A DNA stretch of 64,000 bases. Source: Thauera sp. JM12B12 (lineage in GTDB: Bacteria; Pseudomonadota; Gammaproteobacteria; Burkholderiales; Rhodocyclaceae). Position 1 is the stretch's first letter. Each line of letters starts with the position of its first letter. The notes under the pieces are model-generated. The model was given only the letters and a program-made list of their open reading frames with translations. It was not told the DNA's origin and ran no database searches. The position numbers and the translations under genes are program-made. Location: assembly GCF_039614725.1 (NCBI RefSeq), contig NZ_CP154859.1:3782001-3846000 (forward strand), in the 5' to 3' direction. Positions 53,522 to 62,775 of the stretch are shown here, piece by piece.

Positions 53522-55199
53522 GAAGCTCTACGAATCTGCGGCTGTCTGGGACCAGGAATTTCAGCTTGGGCAACGCAACCTGATACAGGCGATCTGCGAC
53601 CACTGGCCCAAAGGCATTCGGACCGCACTAGACGTCGGCTGTGGAGACGGAAAGATCACCCATACGCTTGCAGAGCGCGTAAACACATCTTTTCATGGCT
53701 TTGATGGTAGCCGTGAGGCGCTTTCTCGCCTTCGTCTGCCATCCACACATGGCGACGTTAGCGCACTTCCGTTCGATGATGATGCATTCGACGTCGTGCT
53801 CACTACAGACGTTTTTGAGCATCTTCCTGATCAGGTCGAGCAGGTCGCATGGCAGGAACTCTTTCGAGTTGCGCGCGGCTGGGTGTTCTTCGCCGTTCCA
53901 TTCCGCGAAGAACTACTAGATGCCAGCACAATCTGCACGAATTGCGGAGAGCAATATCACGTCAACTGGCATCACAGAGGCTACGATCTTGCGGGTCTGT
54001 CAAACCGCACCCCACCTGGCTGGAGACTAGTTCGCGCAGTCCTGTCGGGCGAGCGATGGTCACCGATGCTCCCACCAGAGACCCATTACCGACGCCTGGC
54101 ACTGAATGAGTGGTCCGGCTGGACAGAAGCCGTGTGCCCTGCATGCGGGGCGCCTGGTCAGCCACCCGTCGAGCCGTCCGCACTTGCCGCTGATGTTGCG
54201 CGTGCCTTGGGCCAATACATCTACGACGTGGCATCCGAGCGGCGCTTCCTCCGCAGCCACAGCGAGATTCTCGTCATCTTCTGCCGTTCCGACCTGCCCC
54301 TCGAGAACGACGCCCCCCTCACATGCGACACCGAACGGATCTCGGCTGCACAGTGGGTTTCCCGTCTGGGTGTGGCAGACAACCTCGACCCCTATCCCCA
54401 GGCTGCGAGAATGGTTTCAGCTGTCGGCGGCGGGTATGTCGCACAGTTCCCGGTCTATCCGGAAAGCCTGCCGCTGTTGAGCTTTGCAGCACGCAGAACC
54501 GGGGCGATTTCTATCGTTGTTGAGGACGGCAGCGGCCTCGTGTTCAGCGGTGATGTCGATCTTTTCCCGGACACGCCAACGAGAGTCCCGCTTCCATGCG
54601 AGGTCCGGGCCGGCTATTACGGCCTTATCGTCCGCCTGCCATCGATCGATTTCTTGGAGTCGATCACTCTCGAAGGCAAGACTCCTTCGGTCTCCTACGT
54701 GTTCCCACACAAGGACGGAACGAACTATTGTCACGTACCCGGCACAACGATCCACATTCAGGTAACGGACCACCTCTGGATTGATTACGAATCCCTTGTT
54801 TCGTCGTCTTTACGAGTCGACCAGATCGAGACGTCCGCAGTTCGCGCCCTGGTTCGAGCCGAGACGGGTCTTGAGGACCGAATCCAGTTGGCAAGAACAG
54901 TGATCGAGCAAAGGAAACTGATCGCTGCATGTGAACAAGAGGCAACTCTCGCCACGCAGAAATGCGATGACCTCGCCGAGCAGATCACGCAACAACAGCG
55001 ACTCATAGATGCCCTAACGCAAGATAAGGACGGTGTAGGGCACCAACTGATTCAACTCAATCATGAAAAGCTTCAACTACAGTCTTCTTACGAGCAGTTG
55101 AAGTTGGAGCTCGAGCAGTTCAAAGAGCGAACCGAAGTACGATTTGGCGATTGGATGCGTCGTACTCTCCGCGCGCATCGCAAGTCAAAGGGAGCGTAA
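53511..55199 (+). CDS. SAM-dependent methyltransferase with C-terminal coiled coil (WbdD-like terminator)
   Basis: A 562-residue protein that starts 11 bases inside wzt. Residues ~1-150 are a class I methyltransferase with motif I TALDVGCGDGKITHTLAE (Asp41) and LTTDVFEHLPDQVEQV. Two CxxC pairs (CTNCGEQY, ~Cys143/146, and CPACGAPG, ~Cys207/210) suggest a zinc site. A beta-rich middle (~280-430) is followed by a heptad-rich coiled coil (~450-545) ending in a basic tail (WMRRTLRAHRKSKGA). WbdD of E. coli O9a/O8 likewise joins a terminal methylating domain to a coiled coil that measures chain length and a membrane-binding end. The kinase domain of WbdD is absent. The role is inferred. Confidence 0.75.
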   Translation: MADEKLYESAAVWDQEFQLGQRNLIQAICDHWPKGIRTALDVGCGDGKITHTLAERVNTSFHGFDGSREALSRLRLPSTHGDVSALPFDDDAFDVVLTTDVFEHLPDQVEQVAWQELFRVARGWVFFAVPFREELLDASTICTNCGEQYHVNWHHRGYDLAGLSNRTPPGWRLVRAVLSGERWSPMLPPETHYRRLALNEWSGWTEAVCPACGAPGQPPVEPSALAADVARALGQYIYDVASERRFLRSHSEILVIFCRSDLPLENDAPLTCDTERISAAQWVSRLGVADNLDPYPQAARMVSAVGGGYVAQFPVYPESLPLLSFAARRTGAISIVVEDGSGLVFSGDVDLFPDTPTRVPLPCEVRAGYYGLIVRLPSIDFLESITLEGKTPSVSYVFPHKDGTNYCHVPGTTIHIQVTDHLWIDYESLVSSSLRVDQIETSAVRALVRAETGLEDRIQLARTVIEQRKLIAACEQEATLATQKCDDLAEQITQQQRLIDALTQDKDGVGHQLIQLNHEKLQLQSSYEQLKLELEQFKERTEVRFGDWMRRTLRAHRKSKGA

Positions 55200-55205
55200 G
55201 CCAGC

Positions 55206-56588
55206 ATGAGTGTCACCCCGCATCCGCAGACCATTTTGATGCTTTGTCACGACCAGCATCTCGACCGGCGTGTCGTTGCCCAGGCCCAGTCCCTTATTTC
55301 GACCGGTTGCCGGGTAACGCTTGTGGCGCTCTCGTTTGGTCCGGAAAGCAGCAGGGAAGTTACGCCCGAGGGAATAAATCTTGTCCGTATCGGACTCACC
55401 AATATAGTTCCGGAGAACCCGACATATCGCAGTTACATGAGGCGTCAGCAGAGACTGAACACAATCCTGAACTGGTCAGCCAATCGAATTCCGGCGCTTC
55501 GTTCCGCTTTCAACACGGCGTTTCGGCTCGCTTCAAAGACAAACTGGCAGTGCTATCGGGCGATGCTCTTGCTGGTGTATCGAAACCGCACCTTGCACGA
55601 CCCCCTGCCCTTCCGAAGTGCATTCGTGAACGCTGCAGCGAGCCTCGAGGGCGATGTCATCCAGGTGCACGATCTGCCGGCCCTCGAAGCCGGCGTCGAA
55701 CTTGCCGCCCAGCGCCACGCCCCCCTCGTTTATGACGCGCACGAACTCTATCCAGAGCAAAAGTCCTTTTCGGCGATACAGCGCCGAATCTGCTCAGCTG
55801 CCGAAGCTCGCTTGATCCGTCATGCCGACCTGATCTTCGCTGTCAATGAATCCATTGGACGCGAGATGGCTGAGCGCTACTCAATCGACATGCCGAAGGT
55901 CTTGTTGAACGCAATCGATCCTCCCGCTGCGTTCGATCCGTCGCTCAAGTATGACCTCCTGCGAGAGAAGCTCGGGCTCAGCAAGGACAGACGCCTCCTG
56001 CTATTCCAGGGAGGTTTCGCTCCAAATCGAAACCTCGAGAACCTCGTCGCTGCATTCTCGAAAGTCGCCACCCCCGACGTTGACCTGATCATGATGGGCT
56101 TCGGCCCGTTCGGAGACACCTTGCGCGCCATCGCAAGCAAGCACGGCTTGCTCGACAAACGCGTTTTCTTTCTGCCGGCAGTTCCACAATCAGAGCTCCT
56201 GCAGCACAGCGCATCCGCAGACATGGGCATCATCCCGTACCCCCATGTCGATCTGAACTCCTACTACTGCACGCCGAACAAGTTGTTCGAATTCATCCAG
56301 GCCGGCCTTCCCATACTGGCAAACGAGTCGCCCGAGTTGGATCGGTTCGTCGTTCAGCAGGGCTTTGGCGTTGCTCGCCCGATGCAATGCGCAGATGACA
56401 TCGCGGCCGCGGTCGATCATGCCTTCTCACGCACGGAGATTCCGGACTGGAGACGTCACATCCAGATGCGTCGGGGCGAATTTGCCTGGCGGACTCAATC
56501 CGTCAGCTACCTGGAGGCAATGCGGTCAGTGTTCAACTCCGCGGTCGAGAGAAGGCCCCCGGTGTGCGAAGCGGAGGCAACACCATGA
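55206..56588 (+). CDS. GT4-family glycosyltransferase
   Basis: A 460-residue GT-B enzyme. N-terminal ILMLCHDQHLDRRVVAQAQS, then VYDAHELYPEQKSFSAIQRR, and the donor domain LLLFQGGFAPNRNLENLVAA plus CTPNKLFEFIQAGLPILANE (about residues 358-377). It is clearly related to the glycosyltransferase encoded at 62768-63997 (same DRR, DAHELY/DSHELY and CTPNKLFEFI motifs), so the two may add similar sugars. It ends in ATGA with the next gene. Confidence 0.85.
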   Translation: MSVTPHPQTILMLCHDQHLDRRVVAQAQSLISTGCRVTLVALSFGPESSREVTPEGINLVRIGLTNIVPENPTYRSYMRRQQRLNTILNWSANRIPALRSAFNTAFRLASKTNWQCYRAMLLLVYRNRTLHDPLPFRSAFVNAAASLEGDVIQVHDLPALEAGVELAAQRHAPLVYDAHELYPEQKSFSAIQRRICSAAEARLIRHADLIFAVNESIGREMAERYSIDMPKVLLNAIDPPAAFDPSLKYDLLREKLGLSKDRRLLLFQGGFAPNRNLENLVAAFSKVATPDVDLIMMGFGPFGDTLRAIASKHGLLDKRVFFLPAVPQSELLQHSASADMGIIPYPHVDLNSYYCTPNKLFEFIQAGLPILANESPELDRFVVQQGFGVARPMQCADDIAAAVDHAFSRTEIPDWRRHIQMRRGEFAWRTQSVSYLEAMRSVFNSAVERRPPVCEAEATP

Positions 56589-59500
56589 ACAACCGTTTGA
56601 AGGCGCTCTCGCTGCGCTCACGAAAGGCTCTCGTCACCCTTGTTGCAGCCACAGGCGTCCTCGCCGGCTGCAATCAGGATCTCGACTACCTCAGTCTTCG
56701 GTCCCACGTTCCTTTTGCTAGCGCCTCATCATCCTCAGCGCAGACGGATGTAGATCGCGCCCACCACTTGGTCGATGCGGACGGCATCCCTTTTCTAAGC
56801 ATCAACAACGTGGGTAAACAGCGCCACCCTGCATGGATAGCGCTCTATGCGCTCGCCTATGCCGGCAGGGAGGTCTATGACGAAAGGCTTGCGGGGCTTG
56901 AGGATGACCTGAAGTTCCAGGCCTGTATCGATTGGCTGGAGAACAACCTGCGCCAGGACAAACACGGCCAATGGGTCTGGCAGTACCACTTCGACAGCAC
57001 GTACAACGACATCTCGATCAAGGCCCCGTGGTCCAGCGCTTTTGCTCAGGCCACGGGCATCCAAGCGCTGCTCGTAGCATATGAGCGCACCGGCGAAAGC
57101 CGCTACATCGATTTGGCGAAGAAGGCTGCACAGCCGCTATTTACTCCGCTTCGCGCAGGTGGCTTCCTGTTCGAGGCCGGTGCCGATATCTGGTTCGAGG
57201 AGATTCCTGAGCCAATCGAGAACCCCGGCCATATCCTGAATGGCCACATGCGGGTACTTCTTGCGCTGGCGGATCTTCACGAGGCAACGAACGACGAGAC
57301 GGCCGCAACATGGCTCCAACGGGGTACCGACACGCTGCATCGATGGCTTCCGAAATTCGACACGGGCTATTGGTTGCGGTACGACCTCAATCCCCGCAAG
57401 GAAGATCTGCTGTTCAGGTTTGCCAATCCGTACGGCTTTCCCGCTCACGCACTCGCGATCGACAAGATCACGCTGCGAGATCCCGTTTCTAAGACAGAGG
57501 TATCGGTCGATGTCGGAAGCGAGATGGATGCCACCGGTGCGGCACGCATCGCGGGGACGCACTGGGGACAGATCGAAGAGGTGGCCGGTCGTTCGGCACG
57601 GAAACTCATCCCCGCGGCGCTCGATGACAAGCCCGACGAAATGCGGGCTCCGCACACCTACTTCTACGTCTCTTTACCCGGCGAGTGGAAGGACAACCTC
57701 CGCGACCAATGGTACGAACTCATCATCGAGTACTACGACGATATCGCAGCCAATATCACGATCCAGCAACGTTCAATTGCACCCGGGCAGACTTTCCGAG
57801 ACATGCGCGATGGTGATCTTCATCTGAACGGCGCTCGTCACTGGCGAAAATGGATCATACCGGTACGTCCATCGGATCTCGGATACTCAGTAGGGAGATC
57901 TTACGCCTCCAAGCACTTCCAGTACCTTGCAAAACTTTCGGAGCGGAAGAAAGGTTTGGAACCTTGGGCAAGGATTGCTGCTGGCTACCTGAACCTCACC
58001 GGAGCACCCGCTCTTGTCAACCGCGTCGAACCGAAGGGGCAACTCAGCCTTCCTGATCAAACGCCGCTCCTACCTATCTACTCTCTGGACTCAAATGGAG
58101 TTGTAAGACTACATATTGGCGATTCATCAACAAAGTGGCAATCGGACGGAAAACTGGATCCCGCTAGCGGACGAGGAACTCCCGTCTATTCGCCATACAT
58201 TGTTGCGGAACAGCTGATATCGGGATCAGAAATGCCCGGGGCGAGTTCATTCATGGATAACGCACATCTTATTCGCAAGGACTCTGCGTTGCACTGGCTT
58301 CTCGACCCTGCCAACTACTCATCCGTGAACAATACGTCGATCTATTACTATCCATTTGATAACACTTATAACGATATAGCCAGCCGCGCACCATGGCCAT
58401 CCGCTTTCGGACAGGCGTACGTGCTTAAGTCCTTGGTGCGGACCTTTGAGAGCACAAAGGAAAACGACGAATCCCTCAAGTCGGCCATAAAGCGCACCGG
58501 ACTTGGATTCTCTGTTGAGTTGGGTGAAGGCGGTATCACCCACATAGATCGATCTGGACACGCTTGGTACGAGGAGGTTCCTAACGGCACGCACGTACTG
58601 AACGCGCACCTAGTCAGCGTGCCTCAACTCGCTGAGGCGTCTCGCACGCTGAACGACAAGGAACTTAACACTCTCTCAAGTCGAGCCATTCTTGCGCTAA
58701 GAGAAAAGCTGAATCTCTTTGACACGGGATATTGGTTACGCTATGACCAGAACCCAAGGAAAGAACTACTCATTCAGCTGGACTGGATTGATGGGGATAG
58801 ATCGCCACTAATCGATACAGTCTTGCTTCAGAACCCTCAGACCGGTAAATACATTAGCCTAGACATTGGCACTCCTACAGATGCAGAGGGGCACGTCCGA
58901 CTTTCTGGAACCGAATGGGGCCCCCAGCAGATCGTAGACGGTAGAACAGTGCGTCACTTCTCCAATGGTTATCAAACACGCGATGAAGCTGTACAGGGAG
59001 GAACAACACATAACGCTTTTCTCATCCTTCAACTTCCAGACTGGGATTACGCCGATGTTTTCGATACTCCCCCACATCGCCTGATCATTCGATACAAGGA
59101 CACCGGTAAAGGTAACTTTGCGATCAAGACGCAGGCCATCCACGAAGGAAATCGCTTGACGTTCGTCCCACTGCGTGGAGGCATCTGGACTCTTCAAGGC
59201 GATCAGCAATGGAAAGAGGCAGTCTTCACGATTCGCCCCCAAGACATGGGTTGGTACAAAGGTCCTGACTACCAGCAGTACGAAGTCGAACAGTTACAAC
59301 GCATTGCGAACCTGACCAACGATTGGTTCTTTTATCAATATGCAGACCGCCACCGGGACTTTCTTGCGCGGCAACGCGACGGAGTCGCTGCAATCGTCGA
59401 AAAGCAAGACGCGAGCAACACCCTGCCGATCACCCTGCGGGTACTGGACGCGGGCGGCACCTATCCGGGACACGGCTTTGAGAACTCCATTGATGGGGAC

Positions 59501-60859
59501 CCGAATGACGACTACACCGCAGGGCTCGAGAACGACACGAATTATGTCGTAGTCGAACTTGAGCGCGAAGTTCGATTGGCAGCGATCGGTCTGCACTGGG
59601 AGAGCGAGCAAAACCGTGCAGACTTCGTTCGTGTCCGTGAGCTTCTCTCCGACGGCTCGATCGGACGCACGCTGGCAGAGGGCTCACCAGGTCCGGGGCA
59701 GGTGGTCAGAATGCGTCTCGACCCTGGACACGCAGTCAGGAGGCTTCGAATCGACTTTGGCGCGTTCGCCGGACAGGCACGCATCCTACTCCGGCAAATC
59801 AAAGCAATTGAGGCGGAGCACGGCATAACTACTCCGTCTCTTTTTCGGCGGGACACCAACCAGTTTCTCACAAGCACTGACCCCGCTAATCCGCTTAACG
59901 TATTTAGGATTCCAATCACGGAATCGATCCGCCACATTGCAAGGTCTCTGGTAGACGACGCGAGTTCTGATCATGACAAGATCGTTGAATTCATGCGCTA
60001 TATTGGTCAGTTCAAAGTTGGGGTTGCTTCAGACTCATCTCCTGAGGCCACAGTAACAGAGCGAATCGGCGCATGCGGGACGTTTACAAATACATTGCTG
60101 GCATTGAGCGCTTCACAAAACCTTAGAGGGCGTGTTATTAGCATGCTCAACTTCCCTACTAACGATGGCCACGCTGTTGCGGAAATATTCACCGACGGCA
60201 AGTGGCGCCTCTATGACCCGACCTATGGGACATATTACATCGATCGACGCCGGCCGGAAGCAGGAGCCCTATCCTTCGACGAAATTAAGACCGGGTTTAT
60301 GACTGGAGCCGTAGATATCGGGCAAGAGGTTCTCACCTACCGTCCTGGTCTCGACCGATTCACCGGCAGGGATATATTTGTCAAAGCAGATCCCTCTGGT
60401 GTTATTGGCCCCGACCGACCTATGGTGTTCCGGCTCTTTCTCGACGCTACCGATCGTCCACAGCTACTACAGGCCGATTTTGGACCGAAGTTTCAAGGGG
60501 CGAATTTTTTGGGAGCAGCCAGCACGAACCAGAATCATGAATGGATAATTTCTGGACTAACCCCTGGGCATGCATATATTTTTTCGGTCGAACCAGAGTA
60601 TCTCGGGGGCGATATTGAGGTTGGCGATAGTTATATTTTTTCTCTTTTCTCGACCATTGAGGGCGAACGAAAGAAACAAGAAGAAGTTTTGCACAACTTC
60701 GACTTCTCAATGAAGCCGGTGGCGCCTTGGCGAATTCATTTTGTCGCTGATAACGCCGAGATCAAGATCATCTTATCGCATCGATATAGAGGCCCTAGAT
60801 TTCGGTATATGTGGATGAAGAGCTACAGGATTGAGCGCATGAACGAGGAGAATTCATAA
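56585..60859 (+). CDS. Multidomain lipoprotein: tandem glucuronyl C5-epimerase-like domains, discoidin-like domain and transglutaminase-like domain
   Basis: A 1,424-residue protein. A lipobox VLAGC (Cys29) after a basic, hydrophobic N-terminus predicts a lipoprotein. Residues ~75-480 and ~540-930 are two copies of a heparan-type D-glucuronyl C5-epimerase domain: each has a STYNDIS/NTYNDIA plus APW-S-AF segment (~130-150; ~588-605), an ILNGH or VLNAH helix (~218; ~672) and FDTGYWLRYD (~258; ~711). The copies are diverged. A discoidin-like beta-sandwich follows (~945-1080, FENSIDGDPNDDYTAG). A transglutaminase-like core (~1115-1225) keeps Cys1164 (RIGACGTFTN), His1196 (NDGHAVAEIF) and Asp1211 (RLYDPTYGTYY). 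The DNA is notably AT-richer from ~58 kb on. Starts ATGA-coupled to a glycosyltransferase, ends TAATG into asnB. The substrate is probably the exported uronic-acid polysaccharide. Confidence 0.78.
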   Translation: MNNRLKALSLRSRKALVTLVAATGVLAGCNQDLDYLSLRSHVPFASASSSSAQTDVDRAHHLVDADGIPFLSINNVGKQRHPAWIALYALAYAGREVYDERLAGLEDDLKFQACIDWLENNLRQDKHGQWVWQYHFDSTYNDISIKAPWSSAFAQATGIQALLVAYERTGESRYIDLAKKAAQPLFTPLRAGGFLFEAGADIWFEEIPEPIENPGHILNGHMRVLLALADLHEATNDETAATWLQRGTDTLHRWLPKFDTGYWLRYDLNPRKEDLLFRFANPYGFPAHALAIDKITLRDPVSKTEVSVDVGSEMDATGAARIAGTHWGQIEEVAGRSARKLIPAALDDKPDEMRAPHTYFYVSLPGEWKDNLRDQWYELIIEYYDDIAANITIQQRSIAPGQTFRDMRDGDLHLNGARHWRKWIIPVRPSDLGYSVGRSYASKHFQYLAKLSERKKGLEPWARIAAGYLNLTGAPALVNRVEPKGQLSLPDQTPLLPIYSLDSNGVVRLHIGDSSTKWQSDGKLDPASGRGTPVYSPYIVAEQLISGSEMPGASSFMDNAHLIRKDSALHWLLDPANYSSVNNTSIYYYPFDNTYNDIASRAPWPSAFGQAYVLKSLVRTFESTKENDESLKSAIKRTGLGFSVELGEGGITHIDRSGHAWYEEVPNGTHVLNAHLVSVPQLAEASRTLNDKELNTLSSRAILALREKLNLFDTGYWLRYDQNPRKELLIQLDWIDGDRSPLIDTVLLQNPQTGKYISLDIGTPTDAEGHVRLSGTEWGPQQIVDGRTVRHFSNGYQTRDEAVQGGTTHNAFLILQLPDWDYADVFDTPPHRLIIRYKDTGKGNFAIKTQAIHEGNRLTFVPLRGGIWTLQGDQQWKEAVFTIRPQDMGWYKGPDYQQYEVEQLQRIANLTNDWFFYQYADRHRDFLARQRDGVAAIVEKQDASNTLPITLRVLDAGGTYPGHGFENSIDGDPNDDYTAGLENDTNYVVVELEREVRLAAIGLHWESEQNRADFVRVRELLSDGSIGRTLAEGSPGPGQVVRMRLDPGHAVRRLRIDFGAFAGQARILLRQIKAIEAEHGITTPSLFRRDTNQFLTSTDPANPLNVFRIPITESIRHIARSLVDDASSDHDKIVEFMRYIGQFKVGVASDSSPEATVTERIGACGTFTNTLLALSASQNLRGRVISMLNFPTNDGHAVAEIFTDGKWRLYDPTYGTYYIDRRRPEAGALSFDEIKTGFMTGAVDIGQEVLTYRPGLDRFTGRDIFVKADPSGVIGPDRPMVFRLFLDATDRPQLLQADFGPKFQGANFLGAASTNQNHEWIISGLTPGHAYIFSVEPEYLGGDIEVGDSYIFSLFSTIEGERKKQEEVLHNFDFSMKPVAPWRIHFVADNAEIKIILSHRYRGPRFRYMWMKSYRIERMNEENS

Positions 60860-62775
60860 TGTGTGGTTTTGTTGGTTTGGCAGGCAGCGACGTTGCCTCA
60901 ACAGTATCTCCGAAACATGCTGAGGCGATGCTCAAGTCGATCGCTCACCGAGGACCAGATGGTGACGGGCTTTTTACGTCAAGAAACATGAAGGTCTGTC
61001 TAGGGCATAGTCGCCTCGCGATTATCGACCCCGAACACGGCAGGCAGCCCATGACCACGCAAGACGGGGAATTGACCGTCGTGTTCAATGGCGCGATATA
61101 CAACTACCTCGAATTGCGGCGTGAACTGATCGGCAAGGGTCATCCGATTCACTCCTATTCGGATACCGAGGTACTGCTCTACGCCTACCGTGAATGGGGC
61201 GAGCATTGCGTTGATCGCTTCCTAGGAATATTCGCGTTCGCGATCTGGGATGAGCGAAATCACCGTTTGTTCTGCGCACGTGACCGGATCGGAATAAAAC
61301 CCTTCTACTACGCATTTGACGGAAAAACGCTTGCGTTCGGCTCCGAGATCAAGGCAATCCTCGCGTCTGGCGTGGTGAAAGCGGAGGCGGACAGGCCAGG
61401 ACTGCAGGACTACCTCACGTTCCAGTTCTGCTTGGGCGACAAGACGCTCTTCAAGAATATCCTCAAGCTCGAGCCGGGCCATTGCATGACGGTCCAGCTT
61501 GATGGCGATCGCCTTTCGCTGCATACACGGCAGTACTGGGATCTCAGGTATGAGATCGACGAAGGCCACGACGAGCGCTGGTTTGTGGACCATCTCGCTG
61601 GCTTGATCGAAGACGCCACCCGTATGCATTTGCGTTCGGACGTTCCGCTGGGCGCACATCTTTCCGGCGGCCTGGACTCAAGCACGGTCGTATGCCTGGC
61701 CGCCGGTCTGCTCCAGGGGGAGCGGATCAAGACCTTTACCGGGGCCTTTCCGGAAGGTCCGCAGTTCGATGAAACGGGCTATGCGAAAGAGGTTTCCGCC
61801 TTTGCGGGGACGGACTACAGGGAGATCTACATTCAGGGCTCCGAGCTGCCCGATGTTCTCCCGAAGCTGATGTACTACATGGACGAGCCGCTGGCGGGGC
61901 CAGGAGTCATTCCGCAGTACTACGTGTCGAAGCTCGCATCGGAGCATGTGAAAGTCGTACTCGGGGGGCAAGGTGGCGACGAACTCTTCATCGGCTATAC
62001 GCGCTATCTGGTTGCGTACCTAGAGAAGTGCCTTGCCGGCGCGATCTATCAGACCGCTGACCAGCATCGATACGCGGTCTCCCTGGAATCGATTGTTCCG
62101 AACCTGCCGCTTCTGCAGACCTATCGCCCAATGCTCCAGGGGTTCTGGAGCAAGGGGCTATTCGATGCACCTGACAAGCGCTACTTCAGCTTGATCGACC
62201 GTAGCGAAGGCATGAACCACCTGTTCAGCAACGACCTGTTCTCGAGTGGCTATTCGCCCTTCGAGTCTTTCCAGCAGATCTTCAACCGCGATGGACTGGA
62301 TTCGCTCATCAATCGGATGACCTATTTCGATCTGAAGGGCTCGTTGCCGGCTTTGCTTCACGTCGAGGATCGCACGAGCATGGCGGCATCGATCGAGTCG
62401 CGCGTCCCCTTGCTGGATCACCGCATCGTGGAGTTCATGGCGACCATTCCGCCGAATATCAAGTTCGCCGGCGGTCGCATGAAGCATCTGTTCAAGGAAG
62501 CCGTTCGTAACACGGTGCCGAAGAAGATCTTCGACCGACAGGACAAGATGGGCTTCCCGACACCGCTCGCGCAGTGGACGAAGGGCGTGGCACGCGAGTT
62601 CGTACGGGATATCCTGCTTTCCGATCGAGTTCGGCAACGGGGTATCTATAACGTCAATGCGATCGAACGTGCAATTGACAGCGAACGCGAGTTCGGGCGC
62701 GTGGTCTGGGGGCTGCTGTGTCTCGAGCTCTGGCACCGGATCTTCATTGACGGAGACATGAAGGTCAATGCCTGA
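60859..62775 (+). CDS. asnB: Asparagine synthase-type amidotransferase (glutamine-hydrolysing)
   Basis: A 638-residue AsnB homologue. The N-terminal class II glutaminase domain begins MCGFVGLAG (Cys2 nucleophile) with IAHRGPDGDG, GHSRLAIIDP and VVFNGAIYNYLELR. The synthase domain has the PP-loop SGGLDSSTV (~270-278). Copies within polysaccharide clusters (for example WbpS in P. aeruginosa) amidate uronic acids on the sugar chain rather than make asparagine; that fits the uronic-acid pathway here. The start overlaps the lipoprotein stop (TAATG) and the end overlaps the next gene by 8 bases. Confidence 0.85.
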   Translation: MCGFVGLAGSDVASTVSPKHAEAMLKSIAHRGPDGDGLFTSRNMKVCLGHSRLAIIDPEHGRQPMTTQDGELTVVFNGAIYNYLELRRELIGKGHPIHSYSDTEVLLYAYREWGEHCVDRFLGIFAFAIWDERNHRLFCARDRIGIKPFYYAFDGKTLAFGSEIKAILASGVVKAEADRPGLQDYLTFQFCLGDKTLFKNILKLEPGHCMTVQLDGDRLSLHTRQYWDLRYEIDEGHDERWFVDHLAGLIEDATRMHLRSDVPLGAHLSGGLDSSTVVCLAAGLLQGERIKTFTGAFPEGPQFDETGYAKEVSAFAGTDYREIYIQGSELPDVLPKLMYYMDEPLAGPGVIPQYYVSKLASEHVKVVLGGQGGDELFIGYTRYLVAYLEKCLAGAIYQTADQHRYAVSLESIVPNLPLLQTYRPMLQGFWSKGLFDAPDKRYFSLIDRSEGMNHLFSNDLFSSGYSPFESFQQIFNRDGLDSLINRMTYFDLKGSLPALLHVEDRTSMAASIESRVPLLDHRIVEFMATIPPNIKFAGGRMKHLFKEAVRNTVPKKIFDRQDKMGFPTPLAQWTKGVAREFVRDILLSDRVRQRGIYNVNAIERAIDSEREFGRVVWGLLCLELWHRIFIDGDMKVNA

